Assembly (NCBI GenBank): GCA_013115135.1
Contig: JABANP010000194.1
Location: 1-64,000, forward strand
Direction of reading: 5' to 3'
DNA length: 64,000 bases
Origin: Perkinsus olseni
Taxonomy: Eukaryota > Perkinsozoa > Perkinsida > Perkinsidae
Positions 22,311 through 33,699 of the stretch are shown in pieces (the first letter of the stretch is position 1; the number at the start of each line of letters is the position of its first letter). Under the pieces are notes generated by a model. The model was not told the DNA's origin, did not search any database, and saw only the letters and a program-made list of their open reading frames with translations. Made by a program: the position numbers and the translations under genes.

Positions 22311-24060
22311 TTAACCTCCTACATGGGGCGCTAGAGTGCGCCCCCGAAGCAGGCCGCGGGCCGACCTGCTGGGCATTCCGAGCGTCCTCCGCCTCCAACT
22401 CCCGAATCTTCCGCACGAACTCGGACTCGGGCTTATGTCGAAAGAGATCTTCTCGAAGCTCCGCGCTGCTGCAATTCTAGAAAGACAAAAATTTCCTCGG
22501 CGGAGCGAAGCTGGTACCCTCAAGCAAGGCCTCGGCGGCCTCCAATCCCCCAGATTGCCTGCTGGCCGAGGGGCTCTGACGGATGCTCTGGCTGAGCATC
22601 TGCAGTGAAGGACAATACCGAGATGAATGCTCCCTAGACCACTACACTTTCCAACTTCTGGTCGGCCCAGGTGACGAGGCGGTCACGGTCTACAGGGCAG
22701 CTCCATCGAAGGGAATCTTTCCTCCCCAAGATCTCTTGATAGGAATCTAGTAGGTCACCCTTGCCATACACAGAATAGGTCGAATAACTACTTAGCTACA
22801 GCGCAAACAGCATACTGCGGCAGTTGGACAAAGGCATCTTTGCCCCTGTCGGACGCCAGCGTAACATCAGGGAGCACCAGCTCGTCTTCTTCGAATGTAT
22901 GCCACTGGTCAGGTCCTTGGCAAAGGCCACTCTAGAAAGGGAGTTCAACATACGCCCACGGTGCGGCTACACGAACCTGCTCCATAGCACTCAAGGATCT
23001 CCCGGGCAGCGTGCAGACCAGCGCCACCAACGCCCATGATAGCTCGAAGATTCGCTGACAGAATGCCCTGTGGTTAGTCGTACCAGTAGCTGCAGTACAG
23101 TAGGAGTAGGTCTGCAGGACCAGGACGCTGAGATGAGGACTGTTCTTGAGTATCGTCATGACCCCTCCGTGAGATAGCGTCCCTTCTATTACTGGATCCA
23201 TGAACACATGCTGTGTGCCTGCGTGCAAGTTTGCATACCACTCCAAACCGAACTATCACTCACCCAGCAACTTAGACCGCATAGCAGCTACATGAAAGAA
23301 TATCTCGAGAGGGACTCTAGGGCCTCAAACAACGACCGCGACGCGTACCTCACAGGCCGACCCCCCAGGCCATCACCATCAACGACTCCGGCTTGATCTT
23401 GCACTCCTCCGATCGCTCGAATGAAGACCTCCGCCTGCTGTCTGTAGGTGACCTCTAAGATGCCTAGCTGCAACGCAGTCGGGGCTTCAGGCCCTCTACC
23501 TTGGAGGGGTATAGGATCCCCTTCCCTAGTGGAGGCCCAGTCAATCTCGATGCCGAGAGCATTGACTCCAGCTAGGTCATGCAGGGCGGAGGCAACCTTC
23601 CACCATCCCACCTACCCCAGGCATACCATCACCCTCCCATCATGTACCCACCCAATTCCGTTGTGGATCCTTCTCTGGCTGCGTGGCGCCCATGACGAAG
23701 ATAACCTGTGGGGAACCTCCCTAGGCAGGACTCTCCCAGGACTGCACTGTTGGCCTTGGCTTGCTCTCCTCCTCATCCAGTAGCCGTAGCATCACATTAG
23801 CCCGAACGCCATCCTTGATCTCAACCTCTACAGTGTCGCTCCAACAGCGGTTAAATTGCCTAAGGCTAGATAGTCCCGAAGCAGGCGGTGATGGCCTACC
23901 TGAGCTCTCTGGTGGTGAGCTGGACCTTACCGTAGGCCCTCACCAAATTCCCAGCGACATCCCGACACTCTCGCCGTTCGCTGACCAGCATACCACTGCT
24001 AGCCTCTAGCTCATACTGGGTGGACGGGCGTCGTGAAAGGAAGGACGTAGAGCTGGCCAT
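22311..24060 (-). CDS. multi-exon protein of unknown family
   Basis: The gene starts MASSTSFLSRRPSTQYELEA (ATG at 24060) and continues through short exons that join at GT-AG introns: LVRAYGKVQLTTREL, FNRCWSDTVEVEIKDGVRAN, VIFVMGATQPEKDPQRNW, WWKVASALHDLAGVNALG, VTYRQQAEVFIRAIGG, VEWYANLHAGTQHVFMDPVI, AIMGVGGAGLHAAREILECY, FEEDELVLPDVTLASDRGKD and RDRLVTWADQKLES, with a charged helical stretch (FVRKIRELEAEDARNAQQ) near 22380-22470. The composition is that of a soluble mixed alpha/beta protein. I could not place the family. Splice choices near the 3' end are ambiguous; one intron there carries the GCGGAGCGAAGC motif. Confidence 0.5.
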
Positions 24061-24166
24061 AACGGAGGCAAACTGAGCATCTTAAAACCGCCATTGGAAA
24101 CACTCGGAAAATAAACAGCAGTTTTCCAGTGTAATGTAACAGGCCGAAAAGCACCACTGGTGGTAA

Positions 24167-25240
24167 TCAGTTTTTTGCAGCTGCCTTCTTAGCAGCAGCC
24201 TCTCTCTTTTTTTTCTCAAGGATAGCCGCCTTCTCAGCCGCCTTGGCCTTCTCGATCTCCTCTATCTCAATAAGGTCTTGCTTGTCCTGTATCAGAGAGA
24301 ATGTGGTCGATTTCATCAGTCGAAGTGTAGCGTACCTCAGCTTCAAGGTCCCTACCGTCTTTGATGTACTCTTCCACGTATCCCACTACTGGATACCTAA
24401 AGGAAGGTAGGACGGCGAGAAGTTGAGAGCCCTTACTTATCGTGGAAGTGCTTGACCCAAGAGAGCAAGGCTTTCCTATACTGGACATTCTCCTTCTGAA
24501 CTGCATCCCAATCCGTCCGATTGGCATCCTCGGCCTTCAAAGAAAGCAGGCACATGGACACAGTGCAGTCCTGATAGAAAAACTGCAAAATAACAAACAA
24601 GAGCCAGCGCAGCCCACCTTGCCCGCCCATATCTTAGCGTAATGCTCGCCTGGCACGCCGAGCATAGGGCTCTTAGTGACATCATAGACCTTCCCCTTAA
24701 GGCCCCATGTACATCTTCTTATCGGCGTTATTACGACCATCAAACCGCTGCAAAGCTGCGATGGAGTACACCAGCCGACCCTTGTCATCCTTGTAGGGCT
24801 CGGGTATCGGAGCTGGACCTCGCTCCCGAGTCAGGTACCTGCACACGGTAGGTCAACCTACATCTAGCTAGGGTCTTAGAATCAAGCAGACGACCAGCTG
24901 GAGGAGGAAGAAGCGTCGCTGGAGGATTCCCAAAGAGCAAAGAGAATCGATGGAGTACCATCCTTGCCGGAGTCTATTACCACATGAATGCAGCTCCTAG
25001 TATGCAGATAAGTGCTATCCAGAAGGGAAGGTAAGTGCTGTCGTAGAGCATGCTAGTAGAAACTAATAGGAACACTGACAACAACCTGCTTATATCTCGG
25101 ATGAAGTTGAAGGAGGCAGCGGTCAATATCTTGCTAGCCTTGTAGATCTTGCATTTCCTCAACGCTATGTGGCCAGCTGCTGCTGGGCCGCGTGTGGCCC
25201 CCTTGTTCGCCTTGAGTACTCGAGTGACCTCGGCTATCAT
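24167..25240 (-). CDS. membrane-anchored cytochrome-b5-like heme-binding protein (MAPR/PGRMC type)
   Basis: The N-terminal exon starts MIAEVTRVLKANKG and ends in a membrane segment, YLPFWIALICILGAAFMW. After an intron come PIPEPYKDDKGRLVYSIAAL, QRFDG, LKGKVYDVTKSPMLGVPG and EHYAKIWAGKD, the core of the b5-like MAPR domain, then LSLKAEDANRTDWDAVQKEN, SWVKHFHDKYPVVGYVEEY and a Lys/Ala-rich coiled tail ending KKAAAKN (stop 24167-24169). MAPR proteins bind heme through the b5 fold and partner with cytochromes P450 at the ER. Between QRFDGRNNADKKMYMG and LKGKVYDV the frame is off by one base, at GGGG near 24703-24708; no intron explains this. The start lies 173 bases from the divergent AP-4 epsilon start. 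Confidence 0.75.
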
Positions 25241-25413
25241 CAGGCTATTATAAACCCATCACGGAGGAGCGCATGATTGGGCATTGCCGTAGAGAGTTTA
25301 ATACTTCTGCCCGGACCCCTGTATCAACTCACTTGCCCAAGCTAGATCGCTCTGCGTATCTTACGCCTCTCGTCAGCTTTCGATCTAGGGAGGTTAACCT
25401 CCTCTGTCCAACC
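25241..25413. promoter_or_regulatory. divergent promoter region between MAPR and AP-4 epsilon genes
   Basis: Only 173 bases separate the two divergent ATGs (25240 on minus, 25414 on plus), so both promoters must lie here or overlap the first exons. No TATA box is evident. Confidence 0.45.
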
Positions 25414-28400
25414 ATGTCCGGAGGCCATCTATCCAAGGATTTTTTCGAGCTTATAAAAGCTATAGGGGAGAGCAAGTAGTATACTGGTGGTCTCTTGGCT
25501 GGGTGAGATGGTATCTTAGGTCGAAGCAAGAGGAAGATAAAATAATCCAGGGAGAGGTTCAAGTGTTGAAGCGGAAGCTTTCCGAGCCTAATATTCCTTC
25601 CGAAGAAAATGAAAGAGTAATATCGGGGGAATCTTTTTTTCTGTCCAACGCAAGCATGGTAGGTATATGATTCGGGCTGTGTACGTAGAGATGCTGGGCC
25701 ATGACGCTTCTTTTGCGCATATCCATGCGGTCAAGCTGGCACAAGACAAGGTAGAAAGATACGCCGTGGATATCTTTGAGGTGATGGCACGTTCAGAACG
25801 TATACTGTAAGAAGGTGGGCTACATGGCGTGCTCTCTCTTCCTTAACGGTGACGATGAGCTCATGCTGTTGCTGATAAACACCATGCAGAGAGATCTTGG
25901 CAGTAGGTTGACCTTCGACCACATCTTTTGCGTATCTTTCCTTCCCACAAGGTTCGAACTTCCTCGAGACCTGTGCCGCGCTATCAGCCATCACTCAGCT
26001 GGTGAACTCTGAGATGATCCCTGCCATCCTGCCCTTGGTCACCAAGCTCTTGACCCATCCCTCAGGATGCAGTACGGAAGAAGGCCATCATTTGTAGGAG
26101 CCTTCCAGCGAGGCTCTACCTGACTCATCCTCCTCTTCAGGTATTCAGCACTTCTTCAGGCTGTCACCGGACTCAGTGGCGGATGACGTACAGCAGGATG
26201 TGCGCAGGGCACTGTGCGACCCCGACCCGGCCGTTATGGGAGCTAGCTTGAATCTGCTGAGGGACATCATACGGAGCGATTCTGAATCTTGCAAGGATCT
26301 AGTGAGATACCCGCTGCTCAATCGTGGTGCTGCGGGCATGCGGTGTACGCAGGTTCCATCCCTGGTTAACATACTGAAACAGATCATAGAACATAGACTG
26401 CCAAGAGAGTTCGACTATCACCGCATGCCGGCGCCCTGGCTGCAGGTCAATCTGGTTAACCTACTTGGAATGCTAGGAGAGGGAGATCAAGGTCAGTGCT
26501 GCTCATACTGGGATGGTGGTGGCTGTCAATGGGTCGGGAATGCGCCTGTTTGAGTAAAGATAGCTCCCACAAAATCCGGATAAAGTCCGTGACCGAAGTG
26601 GCGACGCTCCGGTCTGTGGTTGTGACCGCTCTGGGTTGCGCAGCGGTTTCCTATCCCTTACGGAGGGTTTTGATCAGCTGCCTCGATCGGTTGGGAATAT
26701 AGTGGTTATAGCTTGGTGTAATGGATAGAACCGGCGTTAGGAGAGCTGCCCACGCGGGTTCAATTCTTGGGCAGTGTATATATATTATTCTCAGATGTGA
26801 GCGCCCAGGTGTATGACATCATCCAGGAGACTATGCGTCGTGCTGATACTGGTGTTAATGCTGGTTACAGTGTTGTCTATGAATGCGTTAAGTGCGCTGC
26901 CAAGCTGTACCCCAGCCATACGTTGCTCGAACAGAGTGCTGCTTCCATATCAAAGTTCCTACAGAGCGACAGCCATAACCTCAAGTACCTTGGAGTCACC
27001 GGATTGGCGATGATTGTAATAACCGAGTGTATCTAGCGGAAGATGGCTGTGGACTTGGTCGTCGTCCCCCTGACTTGTTGTTCTCAGATCACAGTGAATC
27101 CGGAGTACGCCAGAGAGCATCAGCTGAAGGTTGTGGAATGCCTGGAGGATCCCGGATGAGACACTCAAACGACGTAAGGATGCTACTTGCTTGGGCTCGT
27201 ACTCTACAGCAGTAGCGTTGGCTGAGAAACAACAGTAAAATTACTATACTATCGTCTTAGTATTAGTGCCAACGGCAACCTCGATGTTGATGCCCTCCTC
27301 TGGCTGAATGTGCCTTCTCAGGTACACTGGACCTCCTCTACCGTATGACCAATCCGGCTAATGTCATTGTTGTGTGTGCTAAGATGCTGCAGAATCTCAG
27401 ATCGTCTCACGATGTTCATCTACGCAGAGATCTGGTAAGGCGCTTGGGCTCTTGTTGAAGCCTCGGAGAGGCCGCTGGGTAGCTCACCGACCTTTTCGCT
27501 CGACTGAGTACACCATACGCTCTTACTGGGCATCAGTCCATAGCACTACTCTAGTGATCTCCATCCGCTACCCTTTTCGTCCCCTCTGCTGCTCGTACCG
27601 AATCAAGTCTGCATCAGGTCCGAAAAGTGGGTTCATTAGCGGATAGATATTCCCCCTCCAACCAGTGGTACGCCGAGACTATGAACCAAGTCTTTATTCT
27701 TGCCCCAACCTTGGTGCCCTCTTCTATGCCCAACTCTCTCATGCGTTTGGTGGCTGAGAGTGGCGAAGACGACCCGGAGTTCCGAGTGTAAGAAGCGCTT
27801 GTTGTAGTGATGATGGAAGCCTCCTGGCAGGTGGGCTGTTAATACCTACGTCAAGATGCTGGCTGATAGTGGTGATAGTCTACCTGACGTCCTCGTGCGG
27901 GTTGTGGCTTGGGTAGGGCATGGCGCTCAATACGGCTGTTGTTGTAGGAATGCTACCTCACAGGTCTTGGGAGAGTACGGCTGCATGTGTACCCTCAGCG
28001 GCTATACGACCGATGACATCATCGATCTATTGGCTCAGGAAGTGGACAGACCGGCTTTCACTGAGGTCCTTTGGGGGTGCTTCCATGCTGGATGTGTCGC
28101 GGTCGCTCCCCTTCCATGTCGTCCAAATGACAGGCCCGAGTTACTCGTGGGTATCTCTTCTCGTCTATGATGAAGCTGCTGAGCCAAGAGCAACAGCAGA
28201 CTGCCAATACGCCCTCACTCGAGACGGTACTCGGCCATCTCTGGCATAGCCCTTCTCACCGCTCCCTTGGCAGGTGCGACGAGTACTGCGGAAGTACAGC
28301 ACGGATCCTGATATGTACCAAAGGGCCCTCGAGTACTGTCTTGCCACCTTTCCCTAGTAGCAGGGTGATGCCTCGGGTTAGGTACCTGAAAATCTTGGAT

Positions 28401-30411
28401 GGTTCGGATCCGGATCTTCTACCGGCTGCCTTCCCTTATGATGAGACCAACTATGAGCGGTCGGACTCCCTTATTGACGTATCATTGTCCTTCCTGGATG
28501 CCATGGTGGATCAGGCGATAGCGGAAGGGAAGAAAGAGTAGGTCAATTGACAGTCTCTCAGAGGGGGAGGGTCGTGGCAGGTCGGGGTGGTATGGTATAG
28601 CTCCCTCGTTGTAGATACGGTCGCCCCAATGTTGTTGACTACGCGGCCCAGTCGTCCTCGTCGTTTGAGGATCGCCGTCGGGCTCTCTCTGGCCTTAACT
28701 TCACACCCTACAGTGCCCCTACGAAGCCCTCCCAAGCTACAGTGTCCCAGCCCAGTACTACAGCAGCTGCGGCAACAGCAGCGCCAGCGGAGCAGCCATA
28801 CCCCGAGCCGTGGCGAGCTACCACAGTGAGTTCGGGACGGGAGACCGACTGTACTGATGGGACGTCATTGTTCAGGCTTCACCGGCGCCGAGTCCTCAGC
28901 AAGCTGGTTCCGCCCCTGGCCAGCCTCCGGCCCCACAGCAGCGGGTGGGCTCCGAGTAAATGCTCCCAAGAAATGGGGCCCGAGCGGGTTCAATGCTCGG
29001 AAACCCTCCGTTACCTCGGAGATATCCACTGTACCAGCGGCCTCGCCAGCTACGTCTCAACAGCCGCCGCATGCGACACCAGCGAGCTGTAGGGCATCCT
29101 CTCCCACATCACCCTTTCGAAGTTTCCTGCCTGTTATCAGCCCCCGAACCCTCGAGGACGCAACCATCCCTGGCCCAAACCCATCCCAATCCGGATGACC
29201 TTCGCCGCAGGGCCGCCCAAGAGAAGATGGCCGGTGCGCTGTTCGCTGGTATTGGTAGTAACAGCAGTAGTACCACTACGGCGCCACCACCCCGGCAAGC
29301 GCCTACTGCCGGGCCCGAGATCGATGTAAGGCGGCTGATGAGAGATTCAGTCAATGATCCACTAGTCTCGATCTCAGGGTGGGAAAGCCTGGCTATACCC
29401 GACCGAAGGCTGGATCGGTCGCTAGTGTGCAGTCGGCAGCGCCCAAGCCACAACCTGCCGAGGCCGTAGACTTGCTGGACCTCTTTGGGACTCCAACATC
29501 GGAGGAGTCACAGCAGCAACAGCAGGCTACCACCGAGGGTAGCCCAGTATTCACAAGCGTTGGTCCCTTTGGCGTCACCGTGCGGTTTCTCGTGGTGAAT
29601 TTGTCGACGACTGCACATCGCTCGGAAATCTTGTCCTGAGAAACCTGCGTGATCTATCTTTTCTCCTGTCAGCTGCTGCAACAGTACCCGTCCCTACCAC
29701 CTCGTCATTGGATATCTTGTCCTCTAGCGAAGATGACATGATCGGTGGATTGACCTCCTCGCCTCCCGTCTCCACAGCACCCCCAGCGACGGCGGCGCAT
29801 CCTACTTCGCAGGAGCCATCGCATGCCGCGGAGGGGCGAAGCAGTAGCGTCGGCGAGGTAGCGGATGGCTGACCTTTCTCCTCATCCGAACACTGTCGTC
29901 GCTCAGCTTGATTTATTCGCGCCATCCCCCGCGTCCAATCGTGGGCCTTCGCTGACTGGTGCTGAGCCACAGCAGCAACAGGAGGAAGAGGAGGTGAAGT
30001 TGACGCCTCTGGCCATCACCACGGAACAGCTTGGTGGGGAGTGGCAGAAGCTCCAAGATGCCTGCGAGATACAGCTGTCCTTCTCTCATGTGAGGCGTGC
30101 TTCGCTCCGCTGGCATGGAAGGGATTTGAAATCGTCTCTTAGGTCCCCGACGTGCCCAGCAAGTTGACCGACAACGTCGGCTTCCATCTGGTGGAGGTCA
30201 TCGGAGACGAGCGGATCTTCGCCGCCACCACCCCCTCCGGGCAGATGGTCTTTGCTCACTGTAATGGCAAGCCACGGCTCCTCTGTGGCCTTTCAATGGC
30301 GTATCTTTAGGTCGGGAAACTGCCTTGCAAGCCGACCTCATCCTAGTGGCCTCCTCATCAGAAGCAGGTTCCCTAGCCCAGGAGCTCATTGAGAGGGCTA
30401 CTGGGGCATAG
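25414..30411 (+). CDS. AP4E1: AP-4 complex epsilon large adaptin
   Basis: Exons join from [20 protein letters not shown] through [97 protein letters not shown] and [13 protein letters not shown] to [18 protein letters not shown], matching the adaptin trunk. The PAPWLQ block and the later DVSLSFLDA are closer to AP-4 epsilon than to gamma or alpha adaptins. A long Pro/Ser/Gln hinge follows (about 28670-30030), then an ear-like end, [16 protein letters not shown] and [11 protein letters not shown]-4 is a clathrin-independent coat sorting cargo from the trans-Golgi. An intron of about 300 bases at 26490-26796 is unusually long and contains a tRNA-like segment; another near 30090-30140 carries GCTTCGCTCCGCT. 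Confidence 0.88.
26704..26780 (+). other. tRNA-like segment in an AP-4 epsilon intron
   Basis: The stretch reads TATAGCTTGGTGTAATGG (D-arm-like, as in Arg and Gln tRNAs), a hairpin CGGC...GCTG with loop TTAGGAG (nominal anticodon AGG), and a B box GGGTTCAATTCTTG. The acceptor ends do not pair. The intron ends shortly after at TATTCTCAG. Confidence 0.45.
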
Positions 30412-30559
30412 TTGTTTCCACTGTGTTTTACCACCCAGTAAAGTTTCCTTCAGTGACTAGTAGCAGCCGAGCTGAGGATACCAGTCCGCAGGGGATCCAT
30501 GCCCACTTCTCACTTAGGCTTGCTATTTCTTCCTGCGACCATCGTATCGCACGCTTGCT

Positions 30560-31616
30560 ATGTTGCGATTTGTGAATGACCAATCATCACCGTCATCCAG
30601 CCGCCCCTCCCCTGCCCCACTCGACATTCTTTCTCCGAAGTCTACTGAATCAGTATTTACCACAACAGTGGGGGTGAGCGCCAGCACTCAGACTGGTGAC
30701 AGTGCTGACCTTCAAGACGGCGGCAACCGGCCTGCTGCTACTACTACAGTGCTGGGTCCTGATATAAGATGTGACGCTGGTATTCGGAAGCTTGCCTCAT
30801 CGCTCACGAAGCTGCCGCTAGGGGAGAATGGGCGTATGCGGGTGAGGCGGATGATCGGCCAGGTAGGCCTTGGGAGTAATTGGTGGTGTGGTATCAGCCG
30901 TGGTGTCTCAGGAAATACGGAAACACCCGGAGTTGAGACCGGTGGTTCGGTCCATAGGGAAATTAAAGAGCGCGAGCAACGCGGCGCTTGTAGAGATGTG
31001 TATTGTTACCAATACTTTGGACGAGGCTCGGAAGATCTCTCGGGCATACCTAGCGAAGAAAGCTGGGAAGCCGACGAAGCGGGCATCTCCTACTGCTGCT
31101 TTGGCTTCTCCTTACAGTAGAACATCCGAGAGCGAAAGCTGCGGCCTTACTCTGATTGAACGCTTGTTTGCTGATACACTTTCCCACGGGGTCTGCAGGG
31201 ATGCCCAGAGTTCCTCCCTCTCTACTGAGAGCGCGAAGGCCTCCACTACTGCGGCCACCAGCACTGACTCCTGCTCTAGTAGTCCTAGCACGGCCTTCAG
31301 TAGCGACCCTGAGGATACGATAGTGTTGCCTGAAGACTTTCTTTATGGTGTTGATAAAAGTTCCTTGTCAAGTCAGCCATCGTCATCATCATTAGCCGGA
31401 GCACCACCGTCGTCGTCGTACATCCCGTTGGTCAGTGTAGATAATTTCGACATTTCTTCGTCTCCCGATCGTCCTTTACTAAGCAGTGGTATCAGCAGCA
31501 ACGAGATTGCTGATGGCGGCACAGCTCGCGGTATGCGCCTCCAACAGCAGCCCGTTGATGAGAGCGTTGAGCTCAGAGGAGGTGCTGCTGCTGCGGCTGG
31601 CTTGATGAAAGTATAA
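30560..31616 (+). CDS. Ser/Thr-rich protein of unknown function with a short helical domain
   Basis: Two exons (30560-30862 and 30912-31616) joined by a clean 49-base GT-AG intron give about 335 residues. The N-terminus is disordered (SSPSSSRPSPAPLDIL). The splice falls inside a compact helical part, KLASSLTKLPLGENGRMRV / EIRKHPELRPVVRSIGKL, followed by NAALVEMCIVTNTLDEARK and KKAGKPTKR. The rest is Ser/Thr-rich with acidic spots (SSDPEDTIVLPEDFL) and ends LRGGAAAAAGLMKV. No family is recognised; the helical part might be a small protein-interaction domain. Confidence 0.6.
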
Positions 31617-31759
31617 AGTTATTTGCCTATAAAATGCAGTATAAAGTATAGTCACTGTGTTCCTCCCAGACCCCTCTCTGTTGTGCTGTTATTGGACAGG
31701 AGTCGTGGTTGTACCATACGTTGCGGCAGCACAGCCGTCTTGCAGTTTGTATACCTCCA

Positions 31760-33333
31760 ATGACACTGCGGATACGCGGCGCCCAATCATCCGCTCAGGG
31801 CGAGTTTGGTGGCGGAAGGACCGGCATTGGCTCCTCGTCCTCGTCCTCACATTTTTCGATACAGTAATAACTGGGTGTGGGGGAGACATTGCGGGGTCAG
31901 CTTTAGCTTCTGATCGGTGCACCATTGGCCGCCAGGCTAGGTCGCTTAAAGGGCCGCCGTACTGTGATGGAGCCTGAATCTACGGAACCTCTATGCTTTC
32001 TCCCACATGCTGTGGGAATGGCGATGTGTTATTGGCATTGTGCGTGCTTCAGCGTCGGAGGGGCTACACCTCCCGGAAGCGATCACCTTGCCGCTGGCCA
32101 GGCCCTGCCTCCAGAAGGGCTGGTCCTGAAGCCTCCGACTGCCCATCAGGTCATAGCCCTCTTGAGGCTTGTCAGGGAACGTTACTAGCAGGTTCCCTGG
32201 CCATACGACCTGCAGTGCATCCTCAGGCTTCCATTGGACATCGCAGACCGATTGCGGCCCTTGTTGGTGGAGGTGATATCGCTGTGGCTTCCGCTGTCCA
32301 GGATAGCTCACGGCGTGTTAGGAGTACTCTAAGAAGTTGGATGATGTCATTGACATAACCCCAGTGGATCGGCCGGTGGAGGGAGAAAAGAGCCGGGCGT
32401 TTGCGGTTAAGGTAATAGGAGGGGAAGGGATGGAGTATGGCTTCAAGCCGTTGGCTTGCCTGGAGAACTGCTGTAGGTGCTCGACGAGACCTTGTCCGGA
32501 GTGCTGTTGGACATCCCAACCTTCGTGGAGTCCTTTAAGTCCCCGAACAACCACGTATTCACTAAAACTGGCGATGTCAGCCAGATGCTGGTGGCCTTCC
32601 GCGGCACCTGGTCGGAGTATAGACAGCGACTTCAGGAGCAGGGAGTCGAGGTAGGGGGATTTCGACTTGGCAGCGAGGGTGATGCTGCTGTAGTTGGATC
32701 CGGAGTTCCCACTGACTCTGCGAGATGGCCTCACGCCTCCAACGACCCGCATACGGCAGCGGAAGTGGCGGCAGCCTCCCAACCCTGATCTAGCCGTCAG
32801 GTAGTGGTGGTCTCGGCCAGCGGGGGGGATGGGCGCTCTTAGGAATGCTCGGGCTGAGGAGCAGATTATGAATGTTAATAAGGGAGGGCATCTCGAGTGG
32901 ACGGAGGAGACAGACGTGACGGCTTCGGAGATGCGGGAGAGGGAGGAGAACGAGCCCAGCAGCATTTGGAGGCCTACTGATGAGATCATTAATACACTCA
33001 ATGTAGGGCTGTGAGTGCCACAGCTGTTGATGTGTGTTCGCTAGGCCACTGGGCTGATGCCATCCCTGCCACCTGGGGCGTGTCACCAGCTAGCCTGTCT
33101 TCCTTTGCTATGGGCGATGGAGCTAGCAGCTACACCGGCTTCGACGCTGCCAGCAAGGGGTAGGGGCCCTGAATCATTAGTTCTGCCTACGGCGACGTTG
33201 CAAGTGTGGTCCGTGGGTTGTCAGGAGTCGTGCTACGAAGAAGAGTAAGAAGCATCATCATAAGAAGAGCAAGAAGCATAAGAAGGAGAGCAAGGAGGAA
33301 GACGAGGCCATTGCAGCGTTCAAGAATAGATAG
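31760..33333 (+). CDS. TAF7: TFIID subunit TAF7 (TAFII55)
   Basis: The TAFII55 N-terminal domain is read across exons: VPWPYDLQCILRLPLDIADR, DDVIDITPVDRPVEGEK, ETLSGVLLDIPTFVESFKS and FTKTGDVSQMLVAFRGTW, then LTLRDGLTPPTTRIRQRKW, equal to the conserved GITPPMK-basic motif. A charged helical region follows (NARAEEQIMNVN...) and then a Lys/His-rich tail, TKKSKKHHHKKSKKHKKES, ending AIAAFKNR at TAG 33331-33333. TAF7 binds TAF1 and restrains its acetyltransferase in TFIID. The N-terminal extension before the domain (MTLRIRGAQSS..., Ser-rich) is unusual and its ATG is tentative. The last part of the gene is duplicated 2.6 kb downstream. Confidence 0.85.
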
Positions 33334-33699
33334 TGTTTCTTCTGCAGTATCATCAAAGCCTTGTGTTCAGGGGCGCTCTGAGATGCTCGGGAAGGGTCGA
33401 ATTCCCGGTCGTTGGGGGTGTACGGCGCTAGCTGGCATCGGTAGAGTAGGTCGCTGTTGTGCAGAGTTTACTGAATATGCCAGTTTGATAGGTAAATGGC
33501 GTTAGTCATCGCCTAAGGCGATTCGCCTTTGCTCCGTATGATGAATAATACCTCTAACGAAAGGCTATCGAAATGAGAGTATAAACAGTGGACAAGTTGA
33601 GAATCGATCAACCGTCTCACGCAAAATGTGACCGGAAAACCGTTCCGTGTCGTTCCGCGACTCTGTCGAATTCGATATGCAAGTTTTTTTTCATCTTCA
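33334..33699. other. spacer between TAF7 and the tandem gene family
   Basis: No gene is seen. Bases 33334-33420, together with the TAF7 3' end, are repeated at 35880-36020, so this is the left copy of a duplicated segment. Confidence 0.5.

Noticed and set aside
32318..33001. Long 227-codon minus-strand frame
   Set aside because: It is the antisense of TAF7 exons whose plus-strand reading matches the TAFII55 domain motif by motif.
33390..33420. GGGTCGAATTCCCGG as another tRNA B box
   Set aside because: The spacing and bases do not fit GGTTCRANYCC, and the copy near 35990 has lost the pairing.
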